Shown here: positions 42,762 to 54,846 of the stretch, piece by piece
Position numbering within the stretch: position 1 is the first letter of the stretch
Layout of the letters: each line of letters opens with the position of its first letter
Assembly: GCA_963691705.1 (NCBI GenBank)
Contig: OY829543.1
Span: 32,325,523 to 32,389,522 of the forward strand
From: Viola odorata
Lineage: Eukaryota; Streptophyta; Magnoliopsida; Malpighiales; Violaceae
Direction of reading: 5' to 3'
Length of the DNA stretch: 64,000 nucleotides
Translations under genes and position numbers: made by a program
The notes under the pieces: generated by a model
Seen by the model: the letters and a program-made list of their open reading frames with translations, nothing else
Database searches by the model: none
Told to the model about the DNA's origin: nothing

Positions 42762-45700
42762 ATGACTTCCGAACCACAAGTTATGGCATCCATGAATGTT
42801 CCTGCGATCTCGACTTAGGAGGTCTCTACATTTTCTTCGCTATTGACTCCAATGAATGCAGGGTCCAACCGACTTTACCGTAATTTGGATTTTCTTCGTA
42901 CTTCGGGGGATAATTCGACGATGTCTAACACGTCATTTCCTGGACCTAGTGTGCTAGCCACATCGTCACCCCCAATGGCTGAATCAGTTGCTGTGTTGCA
43001 TCGGAGAATGGATAAAATGATGCCGTTATTGAAAACTTGGCTACACAGCCAGCAGTATACAACTATCCGTTGCCGATTTTCACTGCACCTCTAGCTGCGT
43101 CCTAGCCTTTGCCACAAATGACTACACCGATTCCTCCACCACCAGTTTTTTCGGAGCTAGTTGGAAGCTAAGCTGTTCCTCCGAGACCACCATCAGTAGT
43201 GATCCCAGCAAGAGCTGAGGAGGGGTACATGGAGAACTCCGACAAGGAGAGTGATCGTGGGGTAAGGCGCAGTGTCCCTCGAAGTGGATCTCACAGGAAG
43301 GAAAGGAGGTCAGACGGCATGCGAAGCAAGGACAGGTCACCGACAGAACGTCGGTCGGTCAAGAATCAACCTGAAAGCCATAGAAGGGAGGCTCACAGAG
43401 ATTCTCGTTCAGTGTCTTCAGAGCATCGAAGGGAATGGGATGACGACCCAAGGCATCCTTTGAGTCACAAGGTTCGCCGGTACTAGGTCAATAGGAAAAT
43501 CAAGATACCAACTGAATAATACGATGGAACTAAAGATCCTATTGCTCATCTTAATCGGGTAAAGGACTTTGTAAAGATCCAAACGCGAAGGGATGAAGCC
43601 CTTTGCCAGCTTTTTGTCCTCACACTTACCGAAGTTGTGAGGAAATAGTTTGAAGGGTTACCGGCTGGCTCCATAGATAGTTTTTCTTGCATGGAGGAGC
43701 GATTCCGTAGCAGGTTCAGTACCTCCATCCCACTCAAAAAATCCTCTGCGGATTTATTCAACATCAGGAGGAAGTCTGGCGAGTCTTTGAAAGCATACCT
43801 AGAGCGGTTTAATTTGGAGATAACCGTCATGACTAATGAAACGAAATTGTAATTTCGATAAGCTAGAGGATACATTGATGGTAGATCCGCCATTGACTTT
43901 GGATCTTTTACGCATCCGGGCTAACAACTATGCCAGAATGGAGGAAGCTGATTATCAGAGGAGGAAACGGGCAGAGACAGTCCCGTCGAAGAAAGCTGAG
44001 GAGAAGAGTCAGAAAGAGTACTCTTCGAAGAAAACAAATTCGCGTTCTGGAGGAAAAACAGATCGTGGATCCGTGTCCTTGTTGCTGCCTAAAGCAGAAA
44101 TATTGGCTGTCATTGAACGAAAGAGATTGTCAATCAAGTATCCTGTTAATAAGCTAGAAGTCAGCCTCGACCAAGGAAGATACTTATATTGCCGTTTCCA
44201 TAAGGCTAATGGTCATGACACAGAAAGATGCCAAATACTGAGAACGACAATTGAATGGCTAATCGAAGAAGAATATTTAGGGGAATTTGCAACTCAAAGT
44301 CGCCGACAGGCTCCTGACATACGACAGATTAACAACTGGGATGAAACTGCAAATACAGGTCCCACGAAAATTCCCGTCGTCGATAAACGGAAGGATAAGG
44401 CGAAAGAGGTGATGACGACGACCATGGGGGATTTGCCTTTGATTTGTTTGATAGCAGGGGGAACCGAGAACGTGGAAGGGTCCTCCAGTGCTGTAATTGA
44501 GAACATGGGTGAATCCTCAGTTGGGGAGAAGAGGAAGAGAGAGGAACTCTCGAGAGAAGATGTGGGGTTCAATATACTTGACCCAATGGTCATTTCATTT
44601 TCAGAGGAGGATGAACAAGGAGTCATCTATCCCCAAAACGACGCAATGGTTATAACAACGGTGGTTGGTGGTTACAGGGTGGCCAGAACTTTGGTTGACA
44701 ACGGTAGTGCTGTTAATTTATTGTCATATAAGGCGTACAAATTGATGAATCGCCGGGAAGCTGAATTGATCCCATGTGTAAAACCCATCATTGGGGTAGA
44801 TGGAGTTCCCATTCTGATAGTAGGGGTAACATATTTCTCGATTTTCTTTTTGGAAGATAATGGAAAGAGAACAATGCAGCAATTATTCATGATAGTGGAT
44901 CTCAACCTGCCGTTTGACGGTATCTTGGGGTGTCCGTTTCTAAACGCTTTCGGGGCAGTTATCTCGCAATGACATTTAAAGGTGAAGTATCCTTCTTGGG
45001 ATGGGGTCGTTACCATCAAGGGAGATCAGAAGTTGGCGGCAAAATGTTACCTAGTCATGATTGATGGTACCTGTGACCGGTACATTTGTGTGGCTTTTAA
45101 TCCATTTGACCAATAGGATGAAAGACGGGCTCGACCGTTAGAGAAAATGATACCGGTACCGGTTGAAGGCATTGAGGAAGGCAATTTCTTAGTCAGTGAG
45201 AAATTAACCCAGAAGAGCAGGCACAACTGGTATAGTTACTGAAGAAGTGTGTTGGGGAATTCGCTTGGGTTTCATTAGACACGCTAGGAATTCCTAGGGA
45301 AACAGCAGAGCATCGGCTGAATGTAGATCCTATAGCTAAGCCGGTACAACAGAAATGACGCTCATTTTCTAAGGAAAAAGTTGACGCCATTGAGAAGGAA
45401 GTAGCCAAGTTGCTCAAGGCAGGCTTTATACGGGAAGTGCAATATCCTTCTTGGTTGGCTAATTCGGTAGTTGTCCCTAAGCCTGATGGGGAATGGAGAA
45501 TGTGCATAGATTTTACGAACTTGAATGAAACCTGCCCGAAAGACTGTTATCCGCTTCCCTGGATCGAATAGTTGGTAGATCAGACCGCAGGATACGAGTA
45601 CTTGAGCTCGTTGGATGCCAATTCTGGATATCATTAGATTCCTATGGCGGTCGAAGATGAAGAGAAAATGACCTTCATAACCCCAAAGACAACATATTTC

Positions 45701-48459
45701 TATAAGGCTATGCCATTTGGGTTGAAGAATGCAGGGGCAACATTCCAAAGGACAGCTAACAAGATCTTTGAAGCCCAGATTGGTCAAAATATGGAGGTAT
45801 ATATCGACGATATGCTAATAAAGAGTAAGAGTTTCGAGGCACACTTGGATGATTTAGAGGAAGCATTCAATGTCATGCAAAGATATGGGATGAAGGTCAA
45901 TCCCAAGAAATGCATGTTCGCATTTCAAATGGGAAAGTTTTTAGGATATATTGTTAGTCGAAGGGGAATCCAGCCCAACCCTTCAAAGCTTCGTGCAATA
46001 CACGATATGATATCACCTCGTAATGTCAAGGAAGTGCAAAGACTTACCGGTAGAGTCATTGCACTAAGTCACTTTATCTCCAAACAGGGGGTACGGTGTC
46101 TCCCATTTTTCAAGCTAATCAGAAAGAAAGCCCCGTTTGGCTGGACAGAAGAATGTGAAAAGGCTTTTTGTGACCTGAAGGAGTATTTAACGTTAGACTT
46201 ATTGCTGGCACGACCGGAGGAAGGAGATACTCTTTATATGTATTTGAGAGTTGTAGAAGAGGTGGTTAGTGTAGTATTGGTACGGGACGAGGACGGTATC
46301 CATCGACCCGTTTGCTTCGTAAGCCGGATCCTAAAGGATGCCGAACTCAAGTATGGCCGGATAGAGAAGGTAGCTTATGCCTTGGTATAGGCGACGAGGA
46401 AGATGACTAGATATTTCCAAGCATACCCGGTAGTTGTATTAAGAAATCAACCATTGAAGCGAATATTAAAAAAAACAGAGACTTCTGGTAGGATGGTTAT
46501 TTGGGCTATTGAGTTGGAGCAGTATGGGTTGTAATACCAGTCACGTCCGTCTATTAAGGCTCAGACCTTGGCTTATTTTCTCGTAGCGTGCACGTTTTCA
46601 GATCAACCGTTAGCTGAAGGAAGCATAATCAATGATAATTTACTGCAACATCTGGAAACCTGTGGAGATACGTGGGTAATTCATGTTGACGGAGCAAAAA
46701 TCAGGACTCAACAGGTGCCGGTGTTATCATCTTAGGTCCAAAAAAAATTAAGATGAGATATGCACTAAGGATCCTGAAACCGTTGTCTAACAATGCAGCT
46801 GAGTATGAGGCATTGTTAACAGGGCTTCGTATAGGGAAAGAATTGAGTACTAAAGGTATTCATGATCATGGGGAGCTAAGTGATCTTCATTTTTTTAATT
46901 CACGGAGACTCTAAGTTAATCGCGGATCAGGTTAATGGTATTTCTTAGGCTAGGAACCCCATGATGCTCTGGTACCTTGAGAAGGTACAAAATGAGTTGG
47001 CAGCGGTAAAAAAGAAAGGAATACGAGTGGAAATTGAACAGGTTCCTCGTGAGGATAATTCTGAGGTGGATGAGATCGCCAAATTAGTTGCTGATCTGAC
47101 TGCTGTTATGCCTGTGGATGTCCTAGTGGAGGAAATTATAACGCCTTCTTTCATGGAAGAGCAATTGGCCTTAAGCGTGACGGAAGGAGAAGACGACTGG
47201 AGGGTACCGGTCATAAACTATTTCAAGAATGATGAATCTTGCTGGAAGACTCGAAGGAGAAAATGAAGATTCTCAAATGGGCGGATAAGTGTTCCATGTA
47301 TGACGGGGAACTTATTTGTCGTTGTTTTTCTCATCCTGGTGCTAAATGCATTTCTGAGGCAGAAGGACGGTACGTACTTCGCGAGATCTATGAAGGTGTC
47401 TGTGGAATGCATGTATCTGGTGGAACTATGGCAACACAGGTTCTATGGTTAGGGTTTTATTGGCCTACGATAAGAAGGGATTGCGATCAATTTGTGCAAA
47501 CATGTAGAAAATGTTAGGAATTTGCAAGGATTCCTCGACACCCGACAACAAATATAACGACTATGATTAGTCCTTGCCCGTTTGCTTAGTGGGGAATCAA
47601 TATTTTGGGGCCGTTTCCTAAAGGTCGTTCTCAGCTCAAGTTTGTGATTGTCGCTGTAGATTACTTTACCAAATGGGCTGAGGCTAAAGCAGTTCCGGTA
47701 ATTGCGGCGGAAAAAGTATGGCATTTCTTTCAGACCCAGGTCATCTACCGGTTTGGTATTCCCTGGATCTTGTTAAGTGACAACGGAACGCAATTCATCA
47801 GCGCTTATTTCCAGGAGAGATGTCGGTCATTGTCTATTGAGCAAAGGTTCACATCAGTTGCACATCCACATGCAAATGGACAGATGGAGGTGACTAACCA
47901 AACAATCTTAAGCGGGATTAAGAAAAATTTGGAAGGGGCTCGCAAGAAATGGGTAGATGAATTACCAAATGTCATGTGGGCTTACCGGATGACCGAAAAA
48001 ATAAGTACCGGTGAAACACCATTTGCTATGACCTATGGAACTGAAGCCATAACACCGGTAGAGCTTGGAACCATTAGCTTACGAGTTGAGTATTTCGATG
48101 AAGAGCGGAATAAGGATCTGTTATGGGCGCATCTTGATCTGCTACCGGAACTTCGCGAGCAGGCTGTTGTAAAGAATTTGCATTATAAGCGCAAGATGAA
48201 AAAATATCATAAATGGAGGGTCAAAGAACAGTTGTTAAAGGCAGGAGATTTGGTGCTTCGTAATAGGCGAGCTGCAGGGCAAAAGATGAGGAAGTTGAGT
48301 CCCAATTGGGATGGGACTTACTGGGTTACGCGGGTTATCGGTAAGAGCGCATATCATCTTGAGGAGATGGACGGTACTCCTTTGCCCAATTCTTGGAATA
48401 TTATTAATTTAAAATTATATCACCCAAGAGCGGATGTATTATTTGTAACTTGTGAATGA
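42762..48459 (+). pseudogene. E2 gag-pol, degenerate
   Basis: The ATG at 42762 (MTSEPQVMASMN) is followed by a stop after 14 codons. The recognisable parts in order are: Arg/Ser/Glu-rich gag (43199-43486); capsid part with a TAG at 43646-43648 in the same codon as the E1 stop; CRFHKANGHDTERC knuckle (about 44193); protease TLVDNGSAVNLL (about 44691); reverse transcriptase with YIDD (about 45801); RNase H; second RNase H (about 46690-47120, frameshifted); and integrase (47239-48459) with SDNGTQF and NGQMEVTN. The first catalytic Asp of integrase is Asn (WGINILG near 47592). At least a dozen stops, so no function is expected. DNA similarity to E1 is clear throughout. Confidence 0.9.
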
Positions 48460-48469
48460 ATAATAACAC

Positions 48470-48500
48470 CGTGAACGTAGGCTTATTTGGCTGAACCACG
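48470..48500 (+). promoter_or_regulatory. Single-copy post-pol stem-loop (E2)
   Basis: CGTGAACGTAGGC ... GAACCACG, about ten bases after the pol stop. It matches the 42-bp unit repeated nine times in E1 at the same place. The outer pair CGTG/CACG is kept. Confidence 0.55.
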
Positions 48501-48751
48501 TTAAAAAGCATACTTATGTTCTTTACTTTATGCAGATCATAATGTATATGGTTATAATCCTGTTAGGATACGGGAAGATGGTACGCAGAGGTTCTGCTAT
48601 GATCCCTCGTAAGGCGTCCTTGGACCCATTTTGATAATGGCAGAGGGCGGGTAATGGATGTATTTTCAAGTAAAAGACCTCATGAGGATCTATATTCATC
48701 TTCAAGATAGGATGATTGTATAGTAGTGATGGTTCTTTGATACAAATAAAC

Positions 48752-49110
48752 TCATTCAGATCTTTCGATAAGATGGTGGTACGGTTTATTGTATCTACGC
48801 ATTATCGGCGAGAGCCCGGTAATCCTATGGGGCTATTGAGGCGCTGCTTGAAGGAGCTAACGACACAACTATACCCATTCCGATCTTTCAATAAGATGGT
48901 GGTACGGTATTAGTGTGTACATTTTACCGGCACGAGCTAGGTAAACCTATTGGGTCATTCGGGTGGTGCCCGGATGTGCTAATTACATTATCCAAATCCA
49001 TTCTGGTCTTGATAGATAGTGGTACGGTTTGTAAATGTATCCACTTGGTAACGATGCAACTTTTAAACCCATTCCGATCTTTTGATAGGATGGTGGTACG
49101 GTTTAAATTT
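48752..49110 (+). repeat. E2 post-pol array: four irregular units with hairpins
   Basis: The core CCGATCTTTCGATAAGATGG plus TGGTACGG occurs at about 48757, 48879, 48995 (degenerate) and 49075. ATCTT/AAGAT pair within the core. Between cores, TTATCGG pairs with CCGGTAA and, in the next unit, TTTACC with GGTAAA. Confidence 0.75.
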
Positions 49111-49392
49111 TATTTCCTTTGGAGAAACGGGAAATGGTGGGAAACGGTAACGTGTTTTCACATTTTTCTTTTGTTCTTTCTTTTTGTTTCTTTTTTGGTG
49201 AAACAATTATCCCTATATGATCCGGTTTATTCTCTTATCAATGGTGAAGCTAGTAGCAGAACTGCAAGTTAAATGAGAATAATCGCAAGAAGGGAAAGAT
49301 AGTTTGCCTGAGAAAACACAGATACATCTAATAGTTCAACCGTTACAAAATCCTATCTAATACAAAATCTGCCTAAGCATACAAGATAAGTT

Positions 49393-51801
49393 TTATGAGG
49401 ATGGAGGAGATAGAGGATCATCCGACATATCTTCATCGTTATCATCACCCATATCTTCCGGATCTGACTTTGCATTGACATCTTCTGTGAGTGCCTAGAT
49501 CCGAAGATCGGCGTATTGGCCATCCTTGGTGGGGCTGAACTTCTTGACTCCGTAGTAATCCATGCAGCCCATGATGACGACGGTGGCAGTTGTATTTCTC
49601 CAGTTCTCGATCCGGGAAGGGACGACATTCAGTAACACCTGTTTCTCTTCCAAGCTTTGCTGGGAAGATGTTAAGTCTTAGTGAGCCAGGGTCAGTTCCT
49701 GCTCTATGGAAAATTTCTGGAGGATGAGTTCTTCTGGCAACAAGGAAGCCGTTTCCTCCTTCTGGGCTACTTCCTCAGTCAGTTTCTGGACAGAAGTGAC
49801 CAAAAGTTCTTCCCTCCGTTTGGATTCAATGAGTTCTGCTTGGAGTTGAGATACCCTCTCATTTGTCCTCTGCTGAAGCTCTGTAGCTTTAGAAAGTTTC
49901 CCTGTAGAGATCGGTTATCAGCTTGTATCTGGTCAAGGATACTGACTTGAGTGTTGTTGCGGACGGCGACGGTTTCATACACATACTAGGCGTGAGCCAT
50001 GAGTGTGTATGTGGTGTTGCGGAGATAGTCTAGTTGGGAACTGAAGGGCGTGCTTCTGAAATTGGCTCTATCAATATCAGAAGTCATCATCTCAGAAATC
50101 AATCGGCCTATTTGAATGTCATGACAGTTTGGATCCGGCATCCTAAGGGCTCGACAACTTTCTTAGGCAAAGTTCCTTAGATTTATCTTGCCAATGGGGG
50201 CACCGGTGGGACCTTGGTCTGATATCATAACATTGAGATTCGGAGGATGAGAGAGACCAATGTCTGATACCGGGAATAGAGGAACCTTGGTTCCAGCCAG
50301 TAAGTGGAGGGGGCGAACGTTTGGATCACCCAGGGAGTTGATTGGACTCTTGGAGGAGCATTTGGAAAGGAAGGGGTCCAGCTTGAATGGATCATGAGGG
50401 TTGAGGCCGGGAATATCAGTAAAGATGGGAGGCAGCTTAGTTGTTGAATCCTCAAGAGTTGGTACAGTTGGACCAGGAATTGAGGCTGTGGATGGAGCCT
50501 TCTCTGGACTGATTTCCATGGCAGTCTCAGCAGAAGTAATGGAGTTAGGCTCAACCGCTGTTTTGGGAGCAGGAGGAGGAGAATCTTGTACGCCATTTAG
50601 TGGCACCGAGTCCTCACCGGAGATTCGGAGTTTGAGGGCCTCTTTCGATGACCCTTCTTGCATCAACTTCCTCTTCACGCGGTGACCCATGACGACAAGG
50701 GATTTGATCGACATTCTCTCTTTGCTGGAAGAGTTTTCAATTGATATGGTGACGGTGGGAAAGATTTGGTCAACTCCGGTAGCTAGTTTTGCAGCAACAA
50801 CCGGGTCAACTTCTACAGCAATGTCACCCTCTAAGACTTGGTCAATCTCGGTGGTAATAGCGGTAAATTCCGGATCTGGGGGCTGGATCTGGAAGCAACC
50901 TGAACTGCCGGTTGAGGGATAGCAACGGTAATTCTTCCAGAAGCGGTACTTCTTTTCTTCTTAGCCGGAGGTTGGGAAGCAACTCTTTTCTTGTTCTGCC
51001 ATCTCACACAAGTCGGTTTTCATTCTTTATCGACAACTGCAAAAAGTCAAGGAAAAATATAAGGGTCAGAAAGAAGGAATTTGGTTAATTAAACTTTAAG
51101 CACTCACCCTCACCGCATTGTTTGAGTGGGACACCCATTGCCAATTTCTTGACATGAAAACTCGTTTGTATTGCTACGAGTTTGGCGATGTCGGCAATCT
51201 CGGGGTCCGTAAGGGTGCGAGGTGATCTCCAGTCATTTTCACTAATGGAGAAGTAGAAATCGGGCCTCCATTGGGTTTCTGGAAAGTCTATCACAAAGAA
51301 GTTCTCTTTCCAGAGTTTGACCGATTCCTCGATCTTCTGGAAGTTTCTGAGAAATGCAAAGATTTCCTTCGTGTGCCACCTCAGGGAGAAATTAATCAAA
51401 CCTTTGCGACAGTAAAGAATGAAGAAGTGCTGGAACAGCCTGGCGATAGGTGTTACTCCATATATCTCGCAGATCTGTATGAAGGCGTAGAGACAACTCC
51501 AGGCGAGAGGAGATATCTGGGCTGGATTGAGTTCGTAGGTTAGTAGCAGGTCTTGCACCATCTCGTGGATGGGAAAATGGAACCCATACTGGAACATTTT
51601 TGTGTACAAGATTCGGCGGGATCCGGACATCGTACTAGTGAGCCTGAGTTTTGGTCCGACGATGAAGACGCGATAGTCATCGGGAATCTTCACATGCATG
51701 CTTGACAAGATAGCACCCAGAGTGTCCTTCTTTGTGATAAGGGAGGCAGTGTGGTCCATTTCTTCAACGACTTTGGCTACGACATGAGTGCGGTGAGACA
51801 T
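49393..51801 (-). pseudogene. E2 antisense gene: Transposase_28-like domain, coiled coil, one intron (decayed)
   Basis: Exon 1 runs 51801-51108 and is open for all 231 codons: MSHRTHVVAKVVEEM, LRLTSTMSGSRRILYTKMFQ, NPAQISPLAWSCLYAFIQ and LAMGVPLKQCGEG. This is the same domain as in E1. Exon 2 (51036 to about 49393) keeps recognisable blocks: a Lys/Arg-rich linker, GPTGAPIGKINLRNFA, RLISEMMTSDIDRANF, an HA*YVYETVAVRNNTQ coiled-coil start and an acidic tail DDNDEDMSDDPLSPPSS, but carries several stops and frameshifts. Product unknown. Exon 1 is intact although the rest of E2 is badly decayed. Confidence 0.75.
51037..51107 (-). other. Predicted 71-bp intron of the E2 antisense gene
   Basis: Donor G|GTGAGT, acceptor CTTTTTGCAG, phase 1, the same position as in E1. 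Confidence 0.65.
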
Positions 51802-52352
51802 AGTATAAAAAAGAGTTATGAATGGAGGAGAGAAGAAGATGGTATACCTGAAATAGCTTGAAGAGTGAAGCGAAGATGAAGGAAAGCTTTGAAGAGGCAC
51901 TGAGAGTGAGAGTTAGGGTTTTTGGATATGGAAGTGTAAAGAGGAAAGATGGAAAGAAGTGGTCGTTTTGTACAAGGAAATGGTGTGAGACGCGTCATTT
52001 TGGGCGGTCGCGTGGTAATGAAAATCGAACGGACGTGATGATTGAGCAACAAGCGCGATTGTTGAATCGTCGTTTTGGGGATAGAAAGCACAAACGTCTA
52101 TTGATTGAAAAAATTTATATCCGTTGGATGACGGGCGACTAGATGTGGACAGAAATACGCCATGTCATCACCTATGTAAGTCATCATTATTTTGGACTCT
52201 TCGATTTTGGCGGAATTTTTGAAATGTCTTAAAAGCATAAAAGGCCCACGTGGGAGACATCCGGTATTAAAGGCGATAACGGAACCTAGTACCTGTAATT
52301 GTAGACTGAAACCTAGCGTGAGAATCGGAGCTAAAGGTTTGAAGGAAGTAGT

Positions 52353-52393
52353 AGCCCTTGGTAAACACTCGGGCTCGTTTTCGGTTAGGCTTC
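52353..52393 (+). promoter_or_regulatory. Conserved block abutting the E2 3' LTR
   Basis: Shares its first 28 bases exactly with E1 and E3; the last 12 bases vary slightly (TTCGGTTAGGCTTC type). Confidence 0.8.
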
Positions 52394-52864
52394 TAATAAT
52401 ATATAAGGAAACCACAAGGGCATTATGGTCCTTTACTTCAAGGTTGACTAGTCGTATGAGCCACATGGGAATAAACATAGAGTTTATTAACGGTAATTGA
52501 GTACCGGTGACCATAATGATCCAGCAGTTAATGACATGAAATGGTTTCTGAGTGACCGTTACGTACGTTACTTACAGAAGTAATGGCTCCATTGATGGCA
52601 TTGATTGTCTTCATTAACGCAAATGCAATGGTCAGATGACCAGCCTATAAATAGCATGGGTAAGGAAGGGTAAAGGTAGGGGCACAAACGCTGCTATTAT
52701 TCTCATACTTTCACTGGTATAAAAACACACAATATTAACTTGACCGTGAGAGAGTTTATGCCGGAGACTTCCTCCGGCATTTTGCAGGTCATTTGAAGTC
52801 AAACATGAAGGAGAGTCAACAGTCACAGTTACCTAGAAGCCCTACCCCGCTCTAGATATTATCA
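52394..52864 (+). repeat. E2 3' LTR (471 bp, internal deletion)
   Basis: Starts TAATAATATA (TG terminus mutated to TA) and lacks 155 bp relative to the 5' LTR, between CACATGGG and AATAAACA. ATGG sits at both breakpoints. Followed by the TSD GTACT. Confidence 0.9.
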
Positions 52865-52910
52865 GTACTCAAACAAAAACTAATCCAAAAAGCACAAAAG
52901 AAAATCACAG

Positions 52911-53820
52911 AACAATACACATGACTACTAATTGATCTTGGCATCAGTCATCCATAGCAAAACTCTACGCTCGTTTTCTTTGCGAATTAAAATCTCATAT
53001 TTAAAAAATAATTAAAAAAAAAACTAAAATAAAGAGTAATAAAACTCTTAATGAAATGAATGATTTTATCATAATCTTGAGAGTTTAGACCCGAAATAAA
53101 CAATATCATTCTATTAAAAAAGGCCACCTAGTTTTTATTTTTCATAAACCAATCTTTTATTCAAGTTGGATAAGAAAATTAGTTTGGAAAAACCCAATCC
53201 TAAAGTATTTGTGTTATCAAGGCGTCTATGATAAATTTCCTTCTACAACATTACTACTAAAAGAATTTCCAGTGATAAATCATACTAACATCCATAAATC
53301 CAAGAAATGAAAATTTCTTCGATTCTCAATTGTGATGAGTTGCAACAAAATGATCCAATAATGCTTAAAGGAAGACTAATTTCATGACCAAAAAGCATAG
53401 AAGAATACACATGACAGACGGGGAAAAAAGCTACAATCTCGTTGATCTTGGCTTGAGTCATCCATAGCAAATGTTTTGTTGGAAACTCTACTCATTTTGT
53501 TAGGGTGTACTAATTAAAGTCTCACGTTGAAAAGATAATGAAAATAAAAACTAAAACAAAAAGTGATAAAACTCTTAATGAAATGAGTCATTTTATGATA
53601 ATTTTGAAAGTTTAGGTTCAAAATGAACAATATCATTCCATTAAAAGAGATCATCGAGTTTTTATTTTTTTAAAAACTCATCTTTTTTTTCTAATTGGAT
53701 AGGAAAATTAGAGTTTGGAAAAGCCTATCCTAAAATATTTATGTTATAAAGGCGCCAACAATAAATTTCTTTCTACAACATCACTACTAAAAGAATTTCG
53801 AGTGACAAATCATAGTAACA
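52911..53820. repeat. Tandem duplication, period 510 bp
   Basis: TGATCTTGGCATCAGTCATC at 52933 recurs in variant form at 53443. Further matches include AACTCTTAATGAAATGA and CTACTAAAAGAATTTC. No coding. The mariner-like end lies at the right edge. Confidence 0.75.
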
Positions 53821-53822
53821 TA

Positions 53823-54359
53823 CTCCCTCCTTCCCCCATTGTTTGTCGTTTGGAAGTCTGACCTGTTGTTTAAGAAAACACTATGCGCCTTGTTTAACTA
53901 CCATGTTACCATTCACTAATTTGTGTATTTACAAAACTGCCACACATCTCTTTCAATGTCTGCTTTGGCTTCACGACAATTTTTCACAAATTTGTTCACC
54001 TGCAAAATTTAAATTGTTTCCGCCAAAATTGAAAATTAAGGAGTTTGAATAGTTTACTATGCCGACTCACTCCATTTGTCCATTTTTTCACCCATCTTCC
54101 TCAATCTCCTTTGCAATTTACAATTTCTTTTCAAATTTATTTCTTGTAAAAACAATGGAAGACAATGAATTCGACCCTCTCAACTTTTTTCAAGTGAATC
54201 CTGCACCACATTCCGTCAACCTGTTAGTTAATGAAGGCCTAGAATACCCCGACCGAAATGAGGATGAAGCCACTACAGAAATGCACCCAATATTTGGACG
54301 ATATCCACGAAGATTTGGCAAACATTAACGAAAATCCAATACCAGACATTGATGCACAA
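53823..54359 (+). mobile_element. 5' end of a plant mariner-like element, cut by E3
   Basis: After a TA at 53821-53822, CTCCCTCCTTCCCCCATTGT resembles the CTCCCTCCGTCCC termini of plant mariner/Stowaway elements. A transposase-like reading frame follows at 54155 and is interrupted by the E3 LTR at 54360. The other end is not in the window. Confidence 0.55.
54155..54358 (+). pseudogene. N-terminal fragment of a probable mariner-like transposase
   Basis: The ATG at 54155 gives MEDNEFDPLNFFQVNPAPHS, acidic and without domain motifs, as expected for an N-terminus only. The frame closes at 54328, but another frame stays open (DDIHEDLANINENPIPDID) to the E3 junction, suggesting a frameshift near 54285. 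The transposase assignment rests on the adjacent TIR-like end, not on protein recognition. Confidence 0.35.
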
Positions 54360-54803
54360 TGATAAAGATTGATAGGATTTGTACCCGGGGTAGGAATAAT
54401 CTTGGGGATCTTCACCTCTGAGGGGCTGGTCCTTTGCCGCTGATACACCTGCAAGGCGCCGGAGGGGGTCCCCGGCGCAGGTACTCCGACGATCAAGTCA
54501 GTATAAGTAGCGAAATATGAAGTGTAAGTAGGAGTAAGAGTGAGAGAGTAGAGAGAGAGTCCCCCCCTTCCTTTTTACCTAGGGGGGTATTTATAGGGAA
54601 TGTAGTGGGGCGTTAGGGGTGCTAACGTTTGTGGCGTACCGGGGTGGGAATAAACGCCATACCGTGTTGGATGGGGCCCCCCGCTGACGTCGACCACCCC
54701 CGGTAGCAGGACGAGCAGGAGGCCAGGCAGGCCCTACTGTAGCTGAAGATGACGTACCCCCTGTCCGGACTAAAATGCCCTGGGGGTATATTAATTGTTA
54801 TCA
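54360..54803 (-). repeat. E3 3' LTR (444 bp)
   Basis: Minus strand starts TGATAACAATTAA and ends CTTTATCA. TATA box CTATAAATAC at about 54588-54597. Hairpin GCGCCGG/CCGGCGC at 54456-54478, followed by CTTGCAGGT, parallels the E1 and E2 LTR hairpins. Holds one CGTTAG and one CTAACG. Confidence 0.85.
54456..54478 (-). promoter_or_regulatory. Conserved LTR hairpin (E3)
   Basis: A 7-bp perfect GC-rich stem around nine bases that may pair further, about 110 bp after the TATA box, then TTGCAGGT. The sequence differs from E1 and E2 but the structure and following motif are alike. Confidence 0.55.
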
Positions 54804-54846
54804 CAAGCCCAACCGAAAACGAGCCCGAGTGTTTACCAAGGGCTTC
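54804..54846 (-). promoter_or_regulatory. Conserved block abutting the E3 3' LTR
   Basis: On the minus strand the 28-base core is identical to E1 and E2, then TTCGGTTGGGCTTG, then the LTR. Confidence 0.8.

Larger units (their letters stand above)
42033..52864 (+). mobile_element. E2: decayed Tat-type Ty3/gypsy retrotransposon, 10.8 kb
   Basis: 5' LTR 42033-42658, 3' LTR 52394-52864, TSD GTACT at 42028-42032 and 52865-52869. Same plan as E1: PBS, gag-pol, hairpin region, antisense gene, conserved 3' block. I count about 29 differences over the 471 bp shared by the LTRs (about 6%), mostly transitions, so this is much older than E1. Many stops in gag-pol, typically CAG-to-TAG or CGA-to-TGA. Confidence 0.95.

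Noticed and set aside
52911..53820. 510-bp direct repeats as LTRs of a small element
   Set aside because: Copies are adjacent (tandem) with no PBS, PPT or TSD between or around them.
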